This document shows positions 1 through 9,328 of a DNA stretch of 64,000 bases, piece by piece. Position 1 is the first letter of the stretch, and each line of letters opens with the position of its first letter. Below the pieces are notes generated by a model. It was not told the origin of the DNA and did no database searches. It saw nothing but the letters and a program-made list of their open reading frames with translations. Position numbers and translations under genes: made by a program. The DNA is from Zarea fungicola (lineage: Eukaryota; Ascomycota; Sordariomycetes; Hypocreales; Cordycipitaceae), in the NCBI GenBank assembly GCA_900169235.1, contig FWCC01000008.1, positions 62,001 to 126,000 of the forward strand. Direction: 5' to 3'.

Positions 1-1209
1 TGCGCGTCATCCTATTCCGCTGCCAATATTTTTTGTCGAGAGGGGCAGGGATTGTGATCCAGCTTCCGGGTGGCTTGAGTTGAGGTCGTGGCGTGCCTTC
101 AAGCAACACACAATCGAACCACGGACAATGCACCACGTTACCGAATCCGCACACCATTGAGACAAAAAGGCCAGTCTAAGGGAAAGGGGAGGCCATATGT
201 TACTTCATACATACTTCATATGAGAGTAAGGATCAACTTCTTATATACGTCAATAATAATAAAACATTCAGTACAGGTATTGACACTGCAATACGCCACC
301 TGTTTTGTAGCTTCCGATGGATGTAACAATGTTGTGCTACGACCCAAGTACCAGGTTAGTTGCTTTCAATGCCCTTCTCTCTTTTGCAAGTGAAACTGCT
401 TTCCATGTACATGTGATGTGATGTGTGGCGACATGCATACCAGCACCCGCAACACTGCATAAGCCTGCACTACAGCACAGGGTGACTGTTTCCTCCATCT
501 GTGGGAGAGAAAACAGGAAGAGCGGCGTAGACTGTCAGTGGATTGGCCGTCGCGGCCAAAAAAGATGTGAAGCGGGGACGAAAGAATTTTACTCGGTTGA
601 ATTAACTATATCAAAAACTAGCGCCGTTGGAAGAAATACGCTTCAACGCCGGTTGTTTGTTACATGCAGCATGTCTCAAGTGGCCGCGAAGGCTTGGCAA
701 GAACTCCCTTGTAATCTACAAAAAAAAATGCCGAGAATCAAGACAGCAAGAAGTCTCCAGCAGGTTAGCGGGTAAAACTCAATCCACATAGAGCTCTAGA
801 ACAGAAAAAAACAGCTTCAAATGAAAGAAAGCGCAGTCATCTAAAATTCGACAGATGCTTGCGATAGACAACCGCAATAGAATCAGCTTTGTAGACAAGA
901 AGGAAATTGCGGCAGCCCACTGCATCACTGCTTGAATTATTCTCTTCAAGATAGAATAGTATATTATGTCTATACCCTGGACGTTCTCCTTTCTGTTCTT
1001 CCAAATATGAGTATTGATAGGGTAGCCTCGTCAGACGTTCAACTACTGCATCGAAGAGCTTTCAACAAAAAGTCAATAAGAACATATGTACACCATCATA
1101 AATAAGTCTTCTAATTGTAATATTTCATATCTAATTTTATTTTATTTCTTTTCAATTTAATCCATTCAACTGACTAAGTCCTCCCGCTTCGAAGGATGGC
1201 TGCACCTTC
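1..1209. other. Intergenic, no gene recognised
   Basis: No reading frame here has protein-like composition, a signal peptide or a familiar motif. The stretch is moderately AT-rich, most clearly from about 1080 to 1170, directly downstream of the stop codon of the minus-strand gene at 1210. That part probably holds its 3' untranslated region and polyadenylation site. Confidence 0.5.
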
Positions 1210-2365
1210 TCAGTAATGAAGCAGCCTGTTCACATCATCGGTAATATCATACAGCGGAAACTCCGTTCTGTTGAGCGAATGGCCCAGCCCCTGGTCTACA
1301 AAGAACTCAGTAACAACATAAATCCTGCTGGCAATCTGCACCGTTGCCGTCGCCGACCCTCCTTGTGCTCCATATGCGTTCGCCACTACACCTAGCTTTT
1401 CAGCCGTTTTCCACTCTCCATCACGCGACCGAAGTACAATAGTACCCAGCTCATTATCAGAGATGAGATATACGGTACCTTGGTATAGCGTAGGCAGATA
1501 CGATGCATCAAAGTTGAAGCCTATGGGCTCCGCGCCGGTTTGTAGCGGCACATGAGTAGGCTGTCCACTTGTCGCCAGAGTGTCGAAGCGGAAAATCTGG
1601 CCATGCTCATTGTCGTTGACGAGCAGATTGCGGCCATGGTTAAATGAAACGACGCCAGAGTAGCCATGCACCGTTTGGTTGGTGTTTCGTTCCACATACC
1701 ACGCCACAGCTGTCTGGCCGTCGGCGCTGACTTTGATGATGCTGCTGGGGAATGTACCAATGACGAAGCAGTTTCCAGCAGCGTCGTGCTCAATGTCCTG
1801 AAAGCCGCCGTACGTGCCGCCGGAAATAGGCGTCAAGTTTACTTTCCACTCAATTGTCTTCGTGCGGAGGTCGTATTGGATGAGGAAGTTGTCGCCGGAA
1901 ATGTCAGCGCCAGAGGTGTCGAAGGCGGCACCGGCATTCGCCATGATGGAAAGCTTGTCGTGTCGAGTATCAACTTGGACGCCACTGACATGAAGCTTGG
2001 GGTTATCAGTTATTCCGTCGATGGTAATGACCTCGGTGACGCGGTTTTGGATGGCATCGTAAACGGAGACAGTTCGGTTGAAGAGGTTACTATCGCAGGA
2101 CGTAGGATTAGCTTCAGCAGGAAGGGAAAAGGGGAAATGGACCTTCTTGCGATATGTACCTGATGTAAGTAACACATCTTTTCGTGTCGAAATCAGCATT
2201 CTCCGGATACAGCTGCGGCGAGTGAGTTGTCAGGTTACCGTGGGTTGATTGGCAGGTCGGGTTGCTTGGACAGCTCAGAGCTGGTGAAGCGGCTGCAGCC
2301 TGGATCAAGGCTAACACAAAGACAGAAGCAATCATAATGGCTGATTTAAACAATCTAGTCTTCAA
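1210..2365 (-). CDS. Secreted TRI14-like beta-propeller-type protein
   Basis: Two exons, 2365-2160 and 2089-1210, with a 70-bp intron (GTACAT donor, GCTAATC branch point, TAG acceptor) give 361 residues. Splicing joins the frames seamlessly as KRCVTYI/SNLFNRTVSVYD, which fixes the intron. The N terminus is a signal peptide (about residues 1-26) ending in an Ala-rich stretch, so the product should be secreted. The rest has repeated short beta-strand motifs such as HVSGVQVD, GGFQDIEHD and GYSGVVSF. These resemble the TRI14 family, first known from trichothecene clusters but also common in fungi outside them. No catalytic function is established for that family; TRI14 has been linked to virulence rather than toxin assembly. 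No trichothecene gene lies nearby. The family name comes from remembered motif similarity and could also reflect a more general SMP-30-like propeller. The gene model is firmer than the name. Confidence 0.75.
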
Positions 2366-3049
2366 AAAAAGGTATAGAGCTCTCTGAAATTTTCTGAATT
2401 GAAATTGCTTTATCTACTTCGGGTGAGAAAGGTGCCATGCCAATGTCTTATACCTGGCTTGTAACGCTGCGGCAAACCACATTGTAGTTACGCTAGGTAC
2501 CAAATTTCCCAATTCATAATCTTAGGTTGGAGGCAAATTCATGCGCCTTGATTAATTGATTCGATCCATTATTATTAATCTGTTGGTTGAAGATCATCGC
2601 TCGGAATCGGGTTCCGATTCGAACTTGGGTGCGGTTTGTCAGTATCGCATGGGATAGCCGGCAGATGCCGTGCTATCCCACTCTGTAAGCACAAGTGGGA
2701 TAGAATGACCTCCGCCCGCCAGATCGAACCTTTATCCCACCCTTGTTTTCATCGTAATTGCTGCTATTTCTCTACGTGTCGCATGATTCCAGTATGCGAA
2801 TAGGAATTAAACGCACAATTACGCTTATGTGAATGTCGTCTATCCCACATGGGCGGGACTCGATCGTGGGTGGCCTCAACTTCAAGTCAAAACTAAAACT
2901 AGATTGGCAGACTGTCACTCATTCACAAATATGCTTTTCTACTCTCCCTACTAGGCAGAAAATTTACACAATTGAAATCCAGTTGAATAGATAGGCTCTA
3001 GAAACCTACTGCCTGCAAAAGTGTGGATCTGGCATGTCGAATACTCTAG
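2366..3049. other. Intergenic, upstream of TRI14-like gene
   Basis: This stretch holds the promoter of the TRI14-like gene and the 3' flank of the HsbA-like gene, both on the minus strand. No gene is visible. It contains the hairpins and inverted GTGGGATA motifs listed separately. Confidence 0.5.
2604..2848. repeat. Cluster of hairpins and inverted GTGGGATA motifs
   Basis: A perfect 7-bp stem (GAATCGG/CCGATTC) lies at 2604-2620. A near-perfect hairpin lies at 2651-2679, with stems GGGATAGC/GCTATCCC and CGGCA/TGCCG. The octamer core GGGATA or its complement TATCCC recurs at about 2651, 2673, 2697, 2733 and 2841 in alternating orientation. This could be a decayed miniature inverted-repeat element or a multi-site operator. 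No target-site duplication could be fixed, so its nature is open. Confidence 0.45.
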
Positions 3050-3814
3050 TTAGCAGTATACAGAAATGACAACCATGGCCGTTCCTAGTGTCCAGGTCCA
3101 AACAGGCGCTAGCATAGTACCATCATTTTTACCACTGGGAGATGCAGCTGCCTGGGAACTCGTCGCAGATGACTGGGCAGTGGTTGGTGAGCTTGCCGAG
3201 CCACCCGAAGAATTGGTGGTGGAGGAGCTCGCTGAGCTGGCCGTAGTTGAGGTGCTATTGCCACTGCCGCCACCATCCTTGCAGTTGGCCGCTGAAAAGT
3301 AATCCTGCGTGTCGTTGAAGGACTTTGTATAACCCGACAGATAGCCGTTCGCAACGGTCTGGAATGACTGTGGCACTTTGAGAATGGCAGATTTCACCAA
3401 GGCCTGGGAGCTGGTGTTGATATCCTCAAGCGCCTTGCGCACAGCGTCGCATCCGTTCGCATTCTCAACATCGCTGCGCTTCCTCTTCAGGTCGGTGATG
3501 AGCTCCTGGCTCTGGGTGTTGAGCGCAGTGAGGCTACCCGCCAGGGGCAAGGCGTCCGAGGCGCTGAGATCAGGGAGGCCGTCAATTGTCATCTTTCCAT
3601 TATTGATTGCCTTGATGAGAGCATCAGACGCGTCAATGACGGGTTGCTTGTCGCCTCCTGAGAATTTGTTCACGGCTGCGTCCAGGGCGGTCACGTCGGT
3701 GGTGATGGAATTGATCACTTTCTGATACGGCGCAGGATCGCGCTCTGCAATTGATGCAGATGACGCAGAGGCAATTGCCACGAGGCTGAGACCGAAGCAA
3801 GCTGTGTATTTCAT
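3050..3814 (-). CDS. HsbA-family hydrophobic surface-binding cell-wall protein
   Basis: Single exon, 254 residues from the ATG at 3814. An in-frame upstream ATG at 3853 exists, but the 3814 start places the signal peptide (MKYTACFGLSLVAIASASS) at the very N terminus. Residues about 20-180 form the helical HsbA/galactomannoprotein domain, with few cysteines and repeated heptad-like Leu/Ala/Val spacing. A Ser/Thr/Gly-rich linker follows, then a hydrophobic C-terminal tail (TWTLGTAMVVISVYC) of the kind that directs GPI attachment. The Aspergillus oryzae founding member of the family binds hydrophobic surfaces and recruits polyesterases. Here the tail suggests a wall- or membrane-tethered form. 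The polar residues after the tail are very short, so GPI processing is likely but not certain. Confidence 0.85.
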   Translation of the reverse strand: MKYTACFGLSLVAIASASSASIAERDPAPYQKVINSITTDVTALDAAVNKFSGGDKQPVIDASDALIKAINNGKMTIDGLPDLSASDALPLAGSLTALNTQSQELITDLKRKRSDVENANGCDAVRKALEDINTSSQALVKSAILKVPQSFQTVANGYLSGYTKSFNDTQDYFSAANCKDGGGSGNSTSTTASSASSSTTNSSGGSASSPTTAQSSATSSQAAASPSGKNDGTMLAPVWTWTLGTAMVVISVYC

Positions 3815-6800
3815 GATTTCTGTCCTGTTGTTGATGGGAAAGAAACGCTTCACGTCACGTAAACATGGTCGCGAGACATGTTGCGAGAGCAGCGGGAATA
3901 TCTCCCTAGCCGAGGCCAGAATGACGTCATGGAGTTTCGCTGTTCAAGGGAGGCTATTTGCCATAAGAATCTGTCGTACGGGGTAGTCTGCTGGAATAAA
4001 TATTTCTACCGAGTTGTTATTAGCCTGTGCCGGCTGCTGGTCGTTCCGGGTTAGAGTGGGCCGAGCTATTGGAGATGAAACTATGCGCAACCGAGGGTGT
4101 TGCGAGATGTATATATGTTGGTGAAGATGCAGAAGGTTGGTGGTGGAAGCATTTCCTCAAGCATACCCAGTATAGCATTGACCGAAGGAGAAATCGACCC
4201 TGGTATAAATCTATCAATCGTGCGGCATTCTATGATTCCGCTTTTCGACTGCGCTTTTTGGGGTTTATGGTTGTAATAATATGCCCAGATAAGACTGCAT
4301 TATTAATCCCAAAAGCTAAGCCCATCATTGGGCCTGGCGCTTCATTGCATGGCTGTAGGCTACAGCTCATCTACATAGGTATCGCCGAGCATATCATTGG
4401 GACTAACTACCTAGTTAGTGTGGCATTAATATTGTACATACATTGAGTGCCGATCATTAAAGTAATACGCTAAGTCAACCAGCAACCAGCGTTGAACAGG
4501 TGGAATCTGGCGGTATTCTCGGACTTGCATCCTCTGTTCTTCGCCGCTCCTCTATATATTGTCAGACTTCTTATCGGATCGTTTCTGGCTCTAGTTAGCG
4601 AGCAGAGTATTTCATTTAGTACTCTAAACAAATGGTTATTTTTGGGTGGGCAAGCGCCTGGTAACTGCTGTCGAACGGGTGCTATATTTAGCTGCTAGAG
4701 ATCCACAGACTCTCTCGTGGCGTCGTGGTGGGCGGCTCGCCGGCGGATCCAGGCTGACTGATCCCTTGGAATACTGAGTGGCTTGCCTGCGCTTACGTTG
4801 AGGCTTGGGCTGTTTAATACACCTCTCTTAAACCTTGAGATGTGGCGTGACAGCTGTTTCGTTTCAAATTTCTCCGGAGCGCGCCAACTGCAGCGCAGTA
4901 GCAGTTGTGATTGTAACTTTGGGTCAACGAGCTGGTGGGCTGTGCTGCGATGCAACCGCATAATCATGGCGAGATCGGGTAAACGGCAGTCGTAGGACTA
5001 AATGCATGCATGAATCGATAGAAAACATCAAACACGTTTTGTCAGGTGGGACACTGACCGCCGTCTAGGAGAAGAAGCCGGGAAACGGGAGCAGAATTGC
5101 GAGACGCAAAACGAAACAAAATCGGCAAAATAAGCCCCACGAAACGAGATGCATTGACGAACAGAAGGGCGGTCCAAAATATCCATAGACTACCTACCAA
5201 TTCAGAGGAGTGGGATCCGCAGTTACGGCAGAATTTGAAGCCGACTGCATGAGCGGCACCGTGCCCTGCAGACTTTTTTCGTTGTTTTTCTTGATTTCGT
5301 GGCACTCTCTAATCAGTAGTTATTGTACGGAGGACAAGTGGGAACTCATGGGAAGGGGCAAGCCAGTTGTGCCTATGGAGTCTTGCCATGTTGGTTTGGC
5401 CGGTGTCGCTACACGGACTTTGCATCACACACTCAGGGCCACAGCGCAACGTAGTGGAGCAAATGAAATTGCTGACCATGCTAATAAGCGGTTCAATTAT
5501 GTATGTCGCTGGATCAGTAAAGGAAAACAAAAACATGACGAACTAGACATGTCCCATTGCATAGGCATGATGAACGACCGGGGCATCATGACGTTTGAGA
5601 CAACGATGGAGACCAAGAGCGAGATCGCGGCTGGCAAAGCAAATAAGCAGGTTTTGCTTGGTAGCGAGTGGTAATGCAGGGGGCCGATCAAGCTTTGTAT
5701 CAGTCTTGGTAGTGAGGATTTTCTGCGTACAGCGCACTGGGGAATACATCTCGTAGAGTTTTAGTCTTAGTGCTGTGTAAGTCGTAATGGTCCCCTTCCC
5801 GGGATCCGTGTCTGGGGCCGCTCGCGCCCTGTAACAAGATGACTCCAGAGTGTGTGAGTTGGAGATTGTTGTTTCTAGCGCCGCACCTGGTCGGATGGAG
5901 CGGCAGAACAGAGCGGCAGATGACTATCAAAACGCACTTGCGACTGGGAATAAAAGAACATGGCGATGCAATTCGGCTTTTAGTGATATTATTGATTGGA
6001 GTCTTTTTTTTTGGGGGGGGGGGGGATCAAACGAGGTATGTTGTGTCTCGGTAGTAGAGTGTGGAACATGGCAAGCAAGCAAGGTAGGCCGTGCGTGCAT
6101 GGTAAGCCTCCGAGAGCCAGCCTTAGAAGATAAGGTGAGTAACATGGCACATTTGGGCGGTCAACAGTTTCGGGTATTACGATTGCAGCTGTGCTTGTGA
6201 ATGTACATGCGCCAAAAGAGGTATGTGGTGGCCAGCAGCAATCCTTTTCCAGTATGTGCTGAAGGATGGAATCAATTATCGACCCGCGTTGCAAAGCATC
6301 AGCAAGAGTCTGACTTGGTTGGCCATCCCCGATCTAGTGCCTGGAGAGGCCCGCAACTGTCCGCTAGCAAGGCAGTACAGTGGACCGCAGCCTCCGTCCC
6401 CTGGCAAGATCCACTGGACAAAGCTGGGCTTGCAGCGCTAGCGTCACTAAAAACAGCGTTTCTGTGGACAAGGCTTGTCAGCCTCTCATTATTTACAGCC
6501 CTGTAAACTGTTAATAATAAGCCAACATATTAAAGAGAAACACAGCCTGGATACTCAGCCAACTGGCAGGGGAGAAGCTCCACCTCTGGCGCTGTTTCTT
6601 TGCACCGTCGATCCCGGATGCCCTGGGAAGAGAGAGTCCGGCCAGTTTACCGACCGTTGGCCTGCCCACTCGCCCTTCCAACTGCCACCTGCGCTTCGAT
6701 TAGCTGCAGCTGCCTGTCGCTTCCCGTTTATCCTGCCTGTTCCTGCTGTTTGTTTGCCGGCTCCTTCTCTATCTTACCCTCGCCCAACCTCGTCTCGTCT

Positions 6801-7055
6801 CCTTTACTATTTATTTAGCCACCCCCTTCTTCTTGTCTTCTTGTCATCTTTTCATCTCCCATCAGCATTCCCATTGTTTCATTCCATTTTCATATTTGCA
6901 TTGTGCGAACGCAAGCTTATATTTCTTTCTTGTTCATCTTACTACACCACTTTCACTTTCGTGGTCGATACACGCACATACATCCGTTTGTATCCGCGTC
7001 TTGATACCAAAAATACCCATACAATACGCTTCTCGCCTCACAGCATCCCGTCAAA
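3815..7055. other. Long intergenic region upstream of the Cu-only SOD
   Basis: About 3.2 kb without a supportable gene. Several open frames of 60-150 codons exist, but they lack familiar motifs and overlap on opposite strands. There is a T10-G13 homopolymer junction near 6004-6026. From about 6770 to 7050 the sequence is strongly pyrimidine-rich (CTTCTT, TCTCCC), typical of the promoter and leader of highly expressed fungal genes. That part is probably the 5' region of the SOD gene starting at 7056. Confidence 0.5.
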
Positions 7056-7970
7056 ATGTATTCCAAGACTTTGTTCGCTTTCGCCTCGGCTGCCCTTCTC
7101 GGCAGCGTCGCTGCCGAGGATGCCAAGATTGTCGAGAACAATCCCCAAGGTGTCAGCTACACTGCTAAGCTGCCCGAGAAGCCTTTCTTCGCCGGCGCTG
7201 ACCTCAAGGGCAACGTTGTGGGCTCCATCTACGCTACCACTGCAGACAACGGTGTTGGTACCAAATTTACCGTCAAGTTCTCCAACCTACCCAAGTCTGG
7301 CGGTCCCTTTAGTAAGTTGCATGGCTTTGCCCTGTCTGTATCCTTATACTAACTGGCCGCCACAGTCTACCACCTCCACGTCAAGCCCGCAACTGGTGGC
7401 AACTGCACTGCTACTCTTGGCCATCTCGATCCTACCAAGCGTGGTGATCAGCCCCCCTGTGATGCTTCCAGCCCCCAGACTTGCCAGGTCGGTGACCTCA
7501 GCGGCAAATATGGCAAGATCACCTCTGATCCCTTCACGGCCGAGTTCACCGACCCCTACACGTCGCTTGTTCCCGGTAACCCTGCCTTCTTCGGTGATGC
7601 CTCGTTTGTTCTCCACTACGCAAACACTACACGTCTGACTTGTGCCGACTTCGTCAAGGGTGATGCCCCCGTGTACTCGCCTGTCCCCGAAGTTCCTGAC
7701 TGCACAGTTGGCCAGACCGGAAACCCTCAATCTACTGGTGGCTACGGCTCGCCCACAGGTGGCTACAGCTCGGTCCCTCCTCAGTCGACTGGTGGCTATG
7801 CTTCTTCTTCCGCTAGCACCACTGTTCAGACATCTCGTCCTTCTTCTGGTCCTGGTACTACCACTGGCGGCAAGCCCTCTGCCACGGTCCCTCCTGTTAG
7901 TGCCGCCGCTCCAAAGATGGCCGTCGCTGGCTCGCTGTTGGCCCTCGGTGCTGTTGCCATGATGCTCTAG
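7056..7970 (+). CDS. Secreted GPI-type copper-only superoxide dismutase
   Basis: Exons 7056-7311 and 7366-7970 flank a 54-bp intron (GTAAGT donor, TACTAAC branch point, CACAG acceptor). The product has 286 residues: signal peptide 1-20, a Cu/Zn-SOD-like domain to about residue 185, a Ser/Thr/Gly/Pro-rich wall-spanning linker with repeated STGGY motifs, and a hydrophobic GPI-type tail. Copper ligands are recognisable as His88 and His90 (YHLH), His105 (LGHLD) and His169 (FVLHY). The zinc site is not intact: the position normally His in HVGDL is Gln126 (QVGDL) and no His occurs between 105 and 126. This matches the copper-only fungal SOD class typified by Candida Sod5, which removes superoxide outside the cell. 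Membership is inferred from ligand pattern, not alignment. Confidence 0.88.
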
Positions 7971-9328
7971 TTGCATAACGAGGCATATGGAATGTAGTGG
8001 ATGGGTTTAAAACTTATTTGGCGTTTTGGTTTGTCTTTGGCTGCCGCGTATGGCTTGCGCGTGTTAATGGGTAATTGGATTCGCCATCCACTGAGAAACA
8101 TAGCATGACTTTTTAGTCTAGTACATTAATAGGAGTATACGATTGAACATTTCCATTCACGTACATCCATTTCCTCTGCACGCATATCCGCTGTAATGTA
8201 AATGTAGGTAGGTCCCTTGAGCTGTTTTTTTTTCGGCTGCACTCGATATTCAGTATACGGGGACCTCTGGAAGAGCACTGAGAGCTTGTGCTACAAACAT
8301 GAAAGATCGAAACGTATTTGGGGGAGATAGGGAAAGAGAGAATAGCTTGAGCCTCCTGTCGTTGAGCTGCCATTTTTCAGCCTACTTTCAATCCCTCCTT
8401 TCAATTATACCATTTGCTCCCATTTGTCCACGGCTCTTCTTCTCCATACCTAGTTAAGCTTGATTCTGACCCGTTGAGGCACTAGCAGACTTTGGGTTGA
8501 TACGGCCACACAAGTGGCTAATTTGCTGTGCCATTCCGCTTGAATGATCAACTTTTACTTGAAACCTCCGATTAGAATGAAATCAAAGACGGATATCCGA
8601 CATGTTTTTCTGGATAAACAAGCCACAGTTGGAGTGTCGGGTAAGGTACAGCGCACCAAGGACGGCAGAAATCACGTGGCTATCTGATTGGCGAAACATC
8701 ACTCACGGCAGCTCAAAGTTAATTAATACTCCAATCAGTTCATAAAACGGTGCATCAATCCATTATGCTCCAGGCTCACGGTTTGAAAATTCTCAAGTTT
8801 TCGGAGAATTTTGTTCAGAGGCCGCGCTATACTGTCGACTTGGCGGTGCCGCTATCTTGGATAGGTAGGTGCGGGGTGAGAGCTTGGCCATCTATTATAA
8901 AGCCCCAGAAGGAAAAAAAAACACAACACTGGAACGCACGCAAACTCCAACTGTAAACTCATCCAAGCATGTGGCTACAACAGCATCGCTAGAAGCATTG
9001 GCAGATGTATATTATGTAAATGATATTTTCTACCCAATCCTTGCATCAAAGCACACGGTGATATAGCAGCCGCCGCCACAAGTGGTGGAAAAGTGTTTCT
9101 CGGACTACGATTGCTTTTGATATCCCAAGAAACGATGCTCGACACAGAATCTGTCAAGGTGGTGGTGGGAGGCAGCAGAAAAACGCCGTCTCCAGAATCA
9201 TCTGGTTCGACACTAGTCATCTGTCGCAACAAGTATGTAATTACTATCAAATTTGCAATAAATTCACTTTTGTGGTTATTCCATGTTTAAATTCGCCGTT
9301 TCTTGCATGGACGCAATTTGCTAACCAG
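7971..9328. other. Intergenic, SOD 3' flank and next gene's 5' region
   Basis: No complete gene recognised. The first few hundred bases should hold the SOD 3' untranslated region. From about 9069 to 9328 there is a plausible 5' exon and intron for the downstream gene: an ATG at 9135, a GTATGT donor at 9233 and a GCTAAC branch motif before 9328. Confidence 0.45.

Noticed and set aside
2614..2730. tRNA B-box-like strings (GTTCGAATC and GGTTCGATC on the minus strand)
   Set aside because: The flanking bases do not pair into a T-arm and no acceptor, D-arm or A-box could be placed.
5249..5674. 141-codon plus-strand frame with a hydrophobic N-terminal stretch
   Set aside because: The hydrophobic stretch is preceded by mixed residues, no motif is recognisable and composition looks random. 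There is no second line of evidence.
3815..7055. RIP-mutated transposon remnant
   Set aside because: No AT-rich, TpA-heavy stretch, terminal repeats or transposase-like fragments were seen.
6475..7638. 387-codon frame overlapping the SOD gene
   Set aside because: It runs through the pyrimidine-rich leader and is a shifted frame of the SOD exons; it has no proper ATG and a Pro/Ser/Leu-rich artefactual composition.
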